DNA of 64,000 nucleotides, taken from NCBI GenBank assembly GCA_963920575.1, contig OY986969.1:6086001-6150000 (forward strand), given 5' to 3'. The position numbers and the translations under genes were made by a program. This stretch comes from Narthecium ossifragum. Taxonomy: Eukaryota > Streptophyta > Magnoliopsida > Dioscoreales > Nartheciaceae. Shown piece by piece: positions 1 through 10,559 of this stretch; the first letter of the stretch is position 1; each line of letters starts with the position of its first letter. Under the pieces are notes generated by a model. The model was not told where the DNA came from. It did no database searches and saw only the letters and a list, made by a program, of their open reading frames with translations.

Positions 1-1039
1 TGACGTAGGTTAAAGAGCTCCTTTTTGTTTTCTGGAATGCGTCCAACAAACTCATTGAGATGGTACCTTACACCCCAGTACGGTGCAACAAACCCAGGCA
101 TCGTTGGGTACCCGGCATCTACAAGGTAATACTTCCCTACAAGATTAGAAAGGGTTTCAAACGACTAGTAAGCCTAATCAAGTATGAAGCTAAACGACGA
201 TTGTGTGGGGCTACTTATACCTTCAATGGTTTTCAAGCCACCGGGAGGTCGTCGAGAAAGGGCGTCTTTCAAGACAGTGTAGTCATTGGCTAACCCTTCC
301 CAACCAGCCAAGACGTAGGTAAAATGAAGGTCAGGTGTAGCAGCATCTAACACGTTCTGTGTAAGGCCCTTACGACCTCGGAAAGTAAGTGCCATGTCGG
401 CGGGGACAGTGGCATCTACGTGAGTTCCATCTTTGAGGCCGATACAATTCTACAGGGAAAAAAGCGAAGCGTTCATGGTGAGTTCTGGAAAGTATGAAAT
501 TTAGTGACGTCATTATGTGCAAAGAGGGTTGGATAGTACCTCAAAGTACGAAAAATATTAACGGTTGTACAAAATTTCAGGGTGTGTTGATGAGACAGGT
601 TGTTGCCTAAATATGTCACAGAGGGCCAGTACCGCCTTCAAAACTATGTGAAAATATCGACTGATGGTCTCACCAGACAACATAAACTCCATGCACATGA
701 CCCGATTTTTCGTGTTATGGCTCACAATATGCAGGAATATACATAATTGTTCTTCAACTTTGACATGATCAGTGTCTATCAGAAGTTGGCGTGCTCTCAT
801 CACTCTTGCTAACTCATGCAGCGTGTCTGCATCCATACGGATGTAACTAACAGAGTAATCCCCCCAGGTCTCAATATCCTATCCATATGCCCTTCCCGCA
901 ACACAAGTAGTTGCCCACGTGGTATAACACATGTGTTATCACGTGAGTCAAGGCAGCATCGCACCACCGCGACAACGACTACATAGGCTGTAGCTAGCAT
1001 CCTCATCCACTCAAATTGCTCGTCGTCGTCATTGGCCAT
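1..1039 (-). pseudogene. PIF/Harbinger (HARBI1-like) transposase, partial and decayed
   Basis: DDE_Tnp_4-type transposase read on the minus strand and cut by the window edge. Exons inferred from splice signals are about 540-1039, 221-449 and 1-136. The first carries the N-terminal helix region (VEEQLCIFLH, then SGETISRYF). The second carries CIGLKDGTHVDA, which holds the first catalytic Asp, then FRGRKGLTQNVL and YVLAGWEGLAND. The third carries KYYLVDAGYP with the second catalytic Asp. The third acidic residue would lie beyond the edge. Introns at 137-220 and 450-539 have GT..AG ends on the minus strand. Damage: a frameshift near 836-870 and an in-frame TAA just before the 540 donor (NR*YFSYFE). 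The family cuts and pastes DNA, usually with a separate Myb-like partner protein, which I do not see here. Confidence 0.85.
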
Positions 1040-1046
1040 CTAATAT

Positions 1047-1490
1047 AAAAGTCAAACTTTAACTAATTACATCTATATTTGTATCTATTTGCATGTAAAA
1101 CAGCTATACCAACATGAGTATCTAAAGAACATAACATGAAATCATAAATTCAAATAGGGGATCAGCTACTACCAACATGAGCATGAAGAACAATTATAAA
1201 AGTCAAACTTTAACTAATTACATCTATATTTGTATCTATTTGCATGTAAAACAGTTATACCAACATGAGTATCTAAAGAACATAACATGAAATCATAAAT
1301 TCAAATAGGGGATCAGCTACTACCAACATGAGCATGAAGAGCAATTATAAAAGTCAAACTTTAACTAATTACATCTATATTTGTATCTATTTGCATGTAA
1401 AACAGCTATACCAACATGAGTATCTACAGAACATAACATGAAATCATAAATTCAAATAGGGGATCAGCTACTACCAACATGAGCATGAAG
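1047..1490. repeat. Tandem repeat, about 151-bp unit, 3 copies
   Basis: The string starting GTCAAACTTTAACTAATTAC recurs at 1051, 1202 and 1353, a spacing of 151 bp each time. The copies are nearly identical, so the array is recent. It lies just upstream of the Harbinger-like reading frame (minus strand), in its 5' region. Confidence 0.9.
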
Positions 1491-1632
1491 AAACCATAGA
1501 GTAGGGGATCAGATCAAGCCCAATGCATAAGAACACATAAATGGCAGCCTCATTACAAACAAAGCATATTTCATAGTGAAATAACTAAAATGGACATCTA
1601 CCAACAATAGCATATTTCATAGTGAACAAAAT

Positions 1633-2170
1633 ACAAAGCTATAAAATCAAATTGCGTGCTAATAGAATACCAATAGCATATCAGATTGCATACTAATAGC
1701 ATAGCATATGAGATTGCATACTAGTAGCATACGAATAGATCAACCCACGCAACAACGTCATAAAAGATTGCAAGTGGATAAGACTGCATAAAGGATCAGA
1801 TAGCCAAAATGCCAAGCATATTTCATACTAATAGATCACATTGCATACTAGTAGCATTCTAATAGAAAATACAAAGCTATAAAATCAAATTGCATGATAA
1901 TAGAATACCAATAGCATATCAAATTGCATACTAATAGCATAGCATATCAGATTGCATACTAGTAGCATACGAATAGATCAACCCAGGCAATAACGTCATA
2001 AAAGATTGCAAGTGGATAAGACTGCATAAGGGATCCAGTAGCCAAAATACCAAGCAGAATTGCATACTAATAGATCACATTGCATACTAGTAACATACTA
2101 ATAGAAAATACAAAGCCATAAATCGGATTGCATACTCATAACATAACAATAGATCAACCCACATGGCAAT
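1633..2170. repeat. Tandem repeat, about 238-bp unit, 2.2 copies, with short internal repeats
   Basis: ACAAAGCTATAAAATCAAA recurs at 1633 and 1871 and, diverged, at 2110. Inside each unit are many copies of a short word like GCATACTAATAG, giving a repeat within a repeat. It is AT-rich and I see no coding potential. The flanks at 1491-1632 and 2171-2451 are similar AT-rich sequence without genes. Confidence 0.85.
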
Positions 2171-2451
2171 GGCATACTAACAGCGAATGAATAAGATTGC
2201 ATGAGGGATCAGATAGCATACTACAAGCATCAGCAAAGGGAGCCAGTCATTTCATGAAAGCAGCAATTGCAAAGGGTCACATTGCATGGTGTAATGATGA
2301 GAGCCAAGGGATCAAACAATGGTAAACAAACAACAATACTCAAGGCAAGGGGATCAGGTATGATAACTGCGTCGAAAGAATAGAAAAATCGAACCACTCA
2401 GGACATGGAGAGGCACCCGTAAGAATAAAATCACAGATCGATAGCAAATAT

Positions 2452-2950
2452 ATGCAATCAATCAAAGCAAAGGGATCAGATCCAGCAAATACACCATATA
2501 ACATCAAGAATCAAGCCATAAAAGCACAGATAGGCCCAAATAAAAGCAAAGAAACCAGTCAAGGGGATCAAATCCAGGAAATGCACCATATATACATGAA
2601 GAATCAAGCCATAAAAGCACAGATCGGCCTAAATAAAAGCACATAAACTAGACAAGGGGATCAGATCTAGCAAATGCACCATATAACATTAAGAATCAAG
2701 CCATAAAAGCACAGATCGGCCCAAATAAAAGCAAAGAAACTAGGTAAGGGGATCCGATCCAGCAACTGCACCATATAACATGAACGATCAAGCCACAAAA
2801 TCACAGATCGGCTCAAATGAAAGCAAAGAAACTAGGCAAGGGGATCAGATACAGCAAATGCACCATGTAACAAGAAGAATCAAGCCATAAAACCACAGAT
2901 CCGCCCAAATAAAAGCAAAGAAACCATGCAAGGGGATCAAATTCAACAAA
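2452..2950. repeat. Tandem repeat, about 92-bp unit, 5 to 6 copies
   Basis: GGATCAGATCCAGCAAAT-like starts occur at 2473, 2565, 2658, 2750, 2843 and 2934, a period of 91-93 bp. Copies differ from one another by several substitutions, so the array is older than the 151-bp array. The reading frame at 2452-2646 is a by-product of the repeat and is not called as a gene. Confidence 0.88.
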
Positions 2951-3199
2951 GAAACAAGCCTCTCGTGACATGGAGAGGGAAAAGGAGATATAAAACCACA
3001 GATCTCGAAATGAAACAAGGTACAAAGGTGTTAAAAACTTAAAAAAGGTAGCAGGGATCAGATCCAAATCTACCACTAGACTAGATAGGAACAACGTCCT
3101 TGGTTGCCGACCAGATCCAGCACCGCGTGGAGAGGGAAAAGCTCCTGGGCTCGCCGATCCACCACTAGAGAGGTAGCATTAGGGTTCCTGGCCCCTCCG
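2951..3199. other. Unassigned sequence before the LTR junction
   Basis: No recognisable coding or structural element. It may be the original 5' flank or leader of the Harbinger-type element, cut at 3200 by the Tekay-type LTR fragment. Confidence 0.4.
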
Positions 3200-5616
3200 T
3201 GTCACGCCCCGACCCAGAAAATCCATCCAGATCGAGACGTGAGCCACCTAAACCTGTTTACATCATCAATTGACGCACAAGTATATAACTGCTACGAATT
3301 TAAATCATTTAGTCCTCAAGTTCATAAAAATTTCAGCAGAATCCCCTTTATAATTATAGCACAAGAAACATGTACATTTTATAATTGTACAACTTCAACA
3401 TCATTACATTCCTCAATGTGTATATTAAAATATATTACAACATGTCTCAAATACAATTGAATCAATAATCATACATTTCTGTTCTTGGATACATCAGATT
3501 ATACATCAACTAGTACATCATTTATTAAAACTGTATATTAACTGTAGAAGAACTCCTCGACGCTCCAAGTCCTCGGTCACCTTGAAATATCGCGCCATCT
3601 TCTTGAAGAACACCTGAAAGAAGGAACTGCATCGACCTGCATCGCCGATGCAGCCCAGATAGGGTGAGCAACAATGCCTAGTAGGGTTCTACTCTACATC
3701 GCACAGAAAGGAAGGGAAACTGCAACTGTGTCGTTCTCCGCCTAAACCTAAGGTATGTCAAGGGCCTCATGACCCCGTCGATTTCCGAGGGCTCCTGTCC
3801 AGGTCCTATCCTCACCCAAGAATAGACGAGAAGAAACAAAGACTGCGGGCTCCTGTCCAGGTACCACCCTGCCCAGTCATACCATCTCTCGAGGGAACAC
3901 ACATGTCAGGGACATCGACAACCATCCTTAGCGCTTGGCCTTGGAGACCCGACAGGACCTCTACACCTCAAATACAAGAATAATGCATAGTCGACTATAA
4001 CAATAACCTCAAATGTTAGCAATCATAATTATTGATGACAATCACGTCCTAATCCTCGACTACCAAAACCCTGGTCCTAGGGCTAGATCCGGGCTACCCG
4101 AGAACCCCGAATCGGCGATCGAATCCATCGCCTACCACCTAGCCTTAATGCTTCTAATGCATACAACATGCATGAGCCTATTCAAGCAACTAGGTCTAAG
4201 TGTCTCTACATGCCAAATCATCACTCAATTGTCCAACAGGTTATAATATAGCTATAGAGTATTTAGCATCAATGAATTTACAGAAGCCCCACATGGCATT
4301 CGCATACCCAAACCATGCATAATATCATTTAACAAACAAGGGCACACCCTCGGCCATATTCTATCTCCACATTCCCGAGGGTCATCACCCACTCGGTTAA
4401 TCTTACAAATAAAATATGAACGGGCACACAGCAGGCTCTAGGCTTCAACATAATACATGAATATATAATTGGGCAATTAACAAGAAATCATACGATTTGC
4501 GAAGCTACCATTAGTTTGAAGGAATTTAACAGAGACGGAAACATGCTACGATATTATGCAATTAACATGATTGGCATACATATACCATGACCGCATGGGA
4601 TTATACCAATAATCCATTGGCAGCTTAACATTTCAACATCAACTATAAAGCATTTCAACAGCGAATTGGAGGTCGATGAGTGGAGAGAGGAAGGGAAGCT
4701 TAGGCATCGGGGGGAACACGACCATCGATCATATCAAGCCCCAGCCAGACTCACTCGATCAAGGTTAAGGGCAGTGAAGAGGATTCCAAACAGCAATCCA
4801 ATTTGTTTGCATTAGATGCATTCCTAGGCTAGAAGTGGGCGATGGGTTGATTTTTGATCCGAGGCTTTCGAGTAGCTCGGATTTAGCCTTAGGATCGTGG
4901 CTGGATAGCGTGGTTCAGATTTGAATGGTAGTATTCAGTCACTATCGATGATAGGCTTAGATGACTTGAGAGGTTGTGTTGGCCTCGAGGCGGTTTTGAG
5001 GTGTAGCCGGTATCCAATGTCCTATGACTCTTAAGTAGAGGGTGTGCCTACTCAGCGGTGTCGTTTCCCACATAGCAGTGCTGATTTTTGGCTTGTGGGT
5101 TTGCAGTGTTGGTTTGCTCCGTTCAGGGACACGTGGTGGGGTTATGGGACCCATGTGTACACCCAGGCTTGTTTGATGGCGACACTGTTGTATTCCCTCC
5201 TTCTTGTGTGAGTCGTAGTGTAGTTTCCCTGCTGAGCTTAGTTGCTCCCTCCTACCCGGGCTGTATTTTATAGGTGCAGGCGATAGCTCTTCTTCAATAG
5301 CCCCTACTGGGCATGTCTTTTGTGGCGCGGCGGTGTCTGGCGGTGCTTGAGGAGCGGTGATGGTCTGCTTACCCCTTTTTGTTAGATAGTCTCCTATGAG
5401 AGTATGATGTATAAATGTTAATCCTTTTGAGGTTTTGAATTATATCTTTATTATATCATTTGAGATTTGTGATAATCGTTTTAATCTGGGCGCTTATGAA
5501 TTGTTTAGGGAGACCAATAGACTAGAGGGAACCTTTGCCAAAAGTTTTCTGCATTTAGTTAGGTTCCGGTTCGCGTCGCCCGGCCCGATTGGGCTTTCAC
5601 GGGTCGGGGCGTGATA
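3200..5616. mobile_element. Two converging Tekay-type LTR fragments, U5 tips outward
   Basis: The left part (3200 to about 4750) begins TGTCACGCCCCGACCC, the inverted U5 tip of the Tekay-type LTRs in this window. It runs parallel to the minus-strand LTR at 26776-29267, for example the blocks near 3700-3900 and 4070-4200. The right part (about 4790-5616) matches the plus-strand LTR at 50355-52560, for example GTAGTATTCAGTC near 4930, and ends GGGTCGGGGCGTGATA. Both outer ends are therefore U5 tips and no U3 tip (TGTGAGGACC) is present. The flanks show no matching 5-bp duplication, so this is a rearranged pair of fragments and not one insertion. The right junction cuts the integrase of element B. 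Confidence 0.7.
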
Positions 5617-6971
5617 ACCACATGCATGTGTATGACAGAAAGTGAGAATGTCATGAACTTCTGACTCATGCACATATCATCTAATTACCTGATCAGAGCA
5701 ATGCTTAAACAATTCAGGGTCTTCCCTTATATAATATTTAATCTGAGAAAAGAATCTATTTTTAGCATTTTTAGACCATGAATCGGGAAGCTTGCCTGAA
5801 ACAAGATAATTCAGTATATGTGCGTACGAAGGCTGTGAAAGACGAGTCATCTGAAAGAGATGCTCATCGGGAAAGGACGTATCAACAGTAGTGTTATCAA
5901 GAATATGTTCCAAAGGAAGGCGAGACAAGTGATCAGCAACTACATTTTCTAAGCCTTTCTTATCCCTAATCTTTAGGTCAAATTCTTGCTAAAGCAAGAT
6001 CCATCAAATCAGTCTACGTTTGGCATCCTTTTTAGCTAAAAGAAGCGGCATTATTAGTATAGATAAGGATTTGGAACCTAAGAGTTAGGGACGAAACTTT
6101 TCCAATGCAAATATTACGGCTAATAATTCATTCTCAGTAGTGGTATAATTCAATTGAGATTCAGAGAGAGTCTTACTAGCATAATAAATCACATGTGAGA
6201 TTTTGTTTACTCGTTGTCCTAAAACAGCTCCTATGGCAGAATCAGAAGCATCGCTCATAAGTTCAAAAGGTAGAGAATAATCAGGAGCATGAACTATAGG
6301 TGCGGTAGACAATAAATCACGGATAGTTTTAAAAGCAGTCAAACATGCATCATCAAAGACAAAAGGGACATCCTTGGCTAGTAATTCACACAAGGGTCGT
6401 GAAATTTTGGAAATTTTTTTAATGAATCGACGGTAGAATCCAGCATGACCTAGAAAAGAACGAATTTAACGCACAGATGAAGGTGGAGGTAATTTAGCAA
6501 TTAACTCAACTTTAGCTCTATCAACCTCTATTCCACGTTCAGAAACAATGTGTCATAAAACAATTCCTTCTTCGACCATAAAATGACTATTTTCCCAGCT
6601 CAAAACTAAATTAGTTTCAATGCAACGATCTAAAACTTTAGACATATTGTTTAAACATGATTCAAAAGAACTTCCAAATACAGAAAAATCATCCATCAAG
6701 ACTTCTAAGAATTTATCAATCATGTCCGAGAAGATGGCCATCATACACCTTTGAAAAGTCATAGGTGCATTATAAAGACCAAAAGACATCCTATGATAAG
6801 CAAAAGTACCAAAATGACACGTGAAAGTCGTCTTCTCTTGATCTTGAGGATCGACTCCAACTTGGTTATACCTTGAATAACCATATAGAAAACAATAATA
6901 ACTCTAACTATAAAGTCTTTCTATGATTTGATCAATGAAAGGAAGAGGGAAGTGATCTTTCCTAGTCAAAG
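5617..6971 (-). pseudogene. Element B pol, 3' part: RT C-half, RNase H, start of integrase
   Basis: Continues the RT of element B downstream of the element A insertion, beginning TRKDHFPLPF near 6966. The RT catalytic motif reads LMDDFSVFG (within 6553-6789) after the conserved MSFGLYNAPMTFQ. RNase H follows (6085-6393: VIYYASKTLSESQLNY, TTTENELLAVIFA). At 5677-5928 the linker and KYYIREDPELF lead into the integrase zinc finger; HESEVHDILTFCH is readable after an in-frame TGA near 5668. Integrase stops at the LTR junction at 5616, so the catalytic DDE core is absent. Several frameshifts separate the pieces. Confidence 0.82.
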
Positions 6972-8618
6972 TGATAAGACGTGAAAAGTGCATAAATCAC
7001 CCTTTTAACTTGGCCTTGTTAGTCTCCGAGCAAGGCCTTACTGATGGATTTTACCCTATTACAGGTACAAGTGCCCCCAACGAGGATTGGATCAAGTTCC
7101 GAGCTTAAACGACGTCATTCGGGCCAGTTTTTATGAAGAAGATCGATCCTGTATGGAAGAAGGATCGATCCTTTGAAGTGCTTTAAGAAGGAGCCAATCA
7201 GGACAACAAGGATCGATCCTAAGGCATGAGAGGATCGATCATTTTTGCGCATTTTCTCAGTGACAGAACGCAAGTTCTGAAGGATCAATCTTCACCCTGG
7301 ATAGGATCGATCACTTTTGCGCATTTTCCTAGTGACAGAACGCAAATTCTAGAGGATCGATCTCCACACACTGGAGGATCGATTTTCATCGGGGCGAAGC
7401 CAGAATTCAAGAAGAAAAGATCGATCCTTTCCTATGGGAGGATCGATCCTTCACGGGACCAGCGATCACACGAAGTGAATGATCGATCCTTCACCCTATG
7501 AGGATCGATCCTTTGATGCCAGCCGAGCAAAATCAATGGCCCTGATCTAATCCGAGTGGGGGGAGGCTTGTTGACTATAAATAGACCCCTTAGGGGGGAT
7601 TTTAGGGAGTCTTCTCTTAGTTTTCTCCAGCCCTTCTAGGTTTCTTACCCAATTGAGAGGAGGACTTCTTGGAGGGAATCCATGGGAGGGGAGCTTCATC
7701 AACCTCCATCCATGGATCCAACCAAGATGAGTAGCTAACTTCCTATCTCTTGGGATTTCCATGTAGTTGTAGGATTCTTTTGTAGTTTTCTTAGGGTTTT
7801 GATGTGTAACCTTTAGGGATGATCTATTGTATGGATTTGAGCATTATTTCTCTATCTTTGTACATGGATTTCATTTGATGAATGGATGAATGCCTTTCTT
7901 TGGTATGAGTTAGAACTTGTGCATGATAGGTGTTTGTTGTTATGCCCCAATGAGTTGGATGTGCTAGAAACACATCCAAATCTATTGGGAGGATTATTAG
8001 CCCTAGATTAGAGATTAGGGATGCTAGAACCATCCCTATCTCTCTAATCAAAGGATCCATTCTATCTTTCTCTTGCATTGGATTCGAGGTGCTAGAACCA
8101 TCTCGATCCAATGCCCGACTCCATGCAATATCTTTTTCTTGCGACGAATCGATCTTAATCGAAGGTTCGTTAGCGATGATAGAAGCTAATCACTCATTCG
8201 TCGACTTTGTGAATGTGATTATTTCCGGCGGATGATCCTAAACCGACTTCCGTTGAGCGATAAGTGAGGCTAACCACCCGCTTGTCGACTTCTTGATTTC
8301 GATCGTCCCAATTGGATTACACACCTCAATTCCTTAGGAGGCTACACTAGAACCTACAATGAAATGGAGATCCCAAGACCTCTCTATATTAGTCATCTTT
8401 CTTTTCACTTAGTTAATTACTTTAATAGTCATTAATCCAAAACCAAAATCATTTTAGCTAGTTGTTTGGAGTTATCTATCGAGTACGTTAGTCATTTCTC
8501 ATTTCCCTGCGGATCGACCCGGACTCCCGCTAGCTAAGTAGTAGTTAGTAGGATTCGGTATAAATTGTAATCTTTGACGCCCTAGTCACTTTTAACGACG
8601 AGTGGTTTGGGCGCGTCA
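6972..8618 (+). repeat. Element A 5' LTR
   Basis: 1647 bp, TG...CA ends. In order it contains an early U3 block shared with the element C LTR (CACCCTTTTAACTTGGC), the GATCGATC array (7141-7510), an AGATCTAATCCGAG-like box (7544-7556), a TATA box CTATAAATAG (7575-7584), R and U5. Its partner is at 16663-18309. Confidence 0.93.
7141..7584 (+). promoter_or_regulatory. Element A U3 promoter: GATCGATC array, GATCTAATCCGAG box, TATA
   Basis: About a dozen copies of a 12-bp near-palindrome AGGATCGATCCT and variants (GATCGATCATTTTTGCG, GATCGATCTTC) lie in 7141-7510, spaced 15-50 bp. The box at 7544-7556 and the TATA box at 7575-7584 follow. The same order recurs in the 3' LTR (array 16832-17202, box 17234-17247, TATA 17266), in both element C LTRs and in the solo LTR at 48350. 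Promoter assignment rests on the TATA box and its U3 position. The role of the array is inferred. Confidence 0.72.
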
Positions 8619-8624
8619 AATTTT

Positions 8625-8642
8625 TGGCGCCGTTGCCGGGGA
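8625..8642 (+). other. Primer binding site, tRNA-Asp type
   Basis: TGGCGCCGTTGCCGGGGA starts six bases after the 5' LTR. It is complementary to the 3' end of plant tRNA-Asp(GTC), the usual primer of Athila/Tat-like elements. Confidence 0.93.
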
Positions 8643-8879
8643 CTTGTTGATTTGAATTTCTTACTTGATAAATTCCTTCATTCAATTAGATTGCTTTATT
8701 TTCTTTTATTACAAAATACCAAAAATAGAACGTTGCTTATATTGTATATCTTTTTGTGGTTGTAGGTGAAGCTTCCGAGCGGCGAAGCGACTCATCTACG
8801 GGCGAAGATACAAAGTTCTTGGACCAGCCCACTGTAATGTATCTCTTACCTTGTATGGTCCAAGTTCTTATATGTGTGA

Positions 8880-10559
8880 ATGAGTGTGCATGAGGATTCA
8901 GATTTAGATATCACCTTGCAAGAATTCCTAGACTCTAGGACATCTTCTAGCATACCCGTGCATAAGGATCTCCTTTTTCCTCAAATCATGGATGAGCCCA
9001 TCCCGGACCCCAATCCTAATGCCAATCCCATTCCGGACCGTAGGAGTATGAGGGATTATTATGTCCCTACTACTTTTGCACCCACATCGGGCATACAACA
9101 ACCCGTTGTTCAAGCCGCACATTATGAGTTTAAGCCTCAATTCCTTCAATTCCTTCCAAACTTCCACGGCTTGAGTAATGAGGACCCTTACTATCACTTA
9201 GAAGACTTCCTCGAAAAGAGTTCCACGGTTAAAATTCCAAACTTTACCGAGGATGCAATGAAATTAAAGTTGTTCCCATTTACCTTGAAGGGCAAAGCCA
9301 AGCATTGGTTAGGATCCCTTGAGCCCCAAACGATCACTACATGGGACCAATTACAAAGTGCTTTTCTAGAAAAGTTCTTTCCTATCGCTAAGACTCATGA
9401 AATGAGGACCCAAATTGCAACCTTTCGTCAAGAAGATGACGAACCTTTTCATGATGCTTGGGATAGGTTTAAAGAGCTTCTTAGGAAATGCCCACACCAT
9501 CAAATTCCTAAGTGGTCCCTCGTTGATTATTTTTACAATGGTCTTAGAATACGTCATCAACAAGACGTAGACACCGCGTGCGGTGGGGTATTCATGACCA
9601 ATCCATACGAAGACTCATGGGTCTTATTTGGAAAGCTTGCCATTAATTCCCAAAACCATGCCTACACTTCAAGAAATGTTAGGGAGACTTCAAGTGCTAA
9701 GGGACAATCCAACCCGAGAGGATTTTTAGAGTTATCCGAAGCTACCCGTGTTTCACAACAAATCGATACTCTAAGTAGGAAAGTTGATCAAGTTCTTGCT
9801 CATTCTTTGAATCAAACTCCTACTCCTCCTTCTTCATCGAGCTACCCACTCAATTCTCCATCATTGGGAGAACTTTGCTTCCTTTGTTCGACTCCCGGCC
9901 ACGTAGTTACCGATTGCCATTTGGCCGGTGAGTATCCGGAGCTCGTGCAAGAGCATATCAATGCGGTCTTCAATCAAGCAAAGCCTACTTATGACCCTTA
10001 TGCAAACACGTACAATCCTAGGCCTCCGATTGCGGGCAATCAAGCCCCGAGCTATCCTCCTAGGTATCAAGCGCCATATCATTCTAACCAATCTCCACAA
10101 TCTCAAACCACCTACCGGCCACCTCAAGCTCCTCAAGCATATCCACCTCAAGCCCCTCATGCATATCCCTCTAAAGTGGCGGGTTATCCACAATCCTCTC
10201 ATCCTCCAAATTGGAATCAAAGGCCACCTGGGCCTTCCCAATACCAAGCTCCCTACCAAGCCCATCAAGCCCCTCAAGCTCCTAAACGTGATCCTTGTAT
10301 TGAGGAAAGGCTTCTCAAGGCTTTGGATTCCTTTGAGACAAGTACCCAACTTTTGTATTCTCATTCCCAATCCATTGCAAAGTTGGAAGTACAAATAGGC
10401 CAATTGGCCAATACTATGGCAAGAAGGGAGGAGGGTAGGCTTCCTAGTCAACCCATAGTTAAAAGGGTGATTCCACTCACGAGGAAGTGCAAGCGGTCAC
10501 TACCCTCCGAAGTGGAAAGATTTTTCCTAATGTGGAGATGTCCAAAGACACCACATTAG
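8880..10559 (+). CDS. gag: Element A gag (capsid and nucleocapsid), frameshifted near its end
   Basis: 559-residue reading frame, structural protein of the virus-like particle. A retrotransposon gag domain occupies about residues 85-275 (NFHGLSNEDPYYHLEDF, KLKLFPFTLKGKAKHWL, AFLEKFFPIAKT). A CCHC zinc knuckle C-FL-C-STPG-H-VVTD-C lies near residue 335, followed by a Pro/Gln/Tyr-rich stretch and a helical segment (IAKLEVQIGQLA). The true gag-protease frame continues as GDSTHEEVQAVTTLRSGK, but a small indel in the AAAAGGG run near 10457-10468 throws it out of frame, so the end read here (MWRCPKTPH) is spurious. Apart from that break it is well preserved, in keeping with a young insertion. Confidence 0.9.
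   Translation: MSVHEDSDLDITLQEFLDSRTSSSIPVHKDLLFPQIMDEPIPDPNPNANPIPDRRSMRDYYVPTTFAPTSGIQQPVVQAAHYEFKPQFLQFLPNFHGLSNEDPYYHLEDFLEKSSTVKIPNFTEDAMKLKLFPFTLKGKAKHWLGSLEPQTITTWDQLQSAFLEKFFPIAKTHEMRTQIATFRQEDDEPFHDAWDRFKELLRKCPHHQIPKWSLVDYFYNGLRIRHQQDVDTACGGVFMTNPYEDSWVLFGKLAINSQNHAYTSRNVRETSSAKGQSNPRGFLELSEATRVSQQIDTLSRKVDQVLAHSLNQTPTPPSSSSYPLNSPSLGELCFLCSTPGHVVTDCHLAGEYPELVQEHINAVFNQAKPTYDPYANTYNPRPPIAGNQAPSYPPRYQAPYHSNQSPQSQTTYRPPQAPQAYPPQAPHAYPSKVAGYPQSSHPPNWNQRPPGPSQYQAPYQAHQAPQAPKRDPCIEERLLKALDSFETSTQLLYSHSQSIAKLEVQIGQLANTMARREEGRLPSQPIVKRVIPLTRKCKRSLPSEVERFFLMWRCPKTPH

Noticed and set aside
9861..10451. 196-codon minus-strand frame within gag
   Set aside because: Shadow of the Pro/Gln/Tyr-rich gag segment; the plus frame has the gag domain and zinc knuckle.
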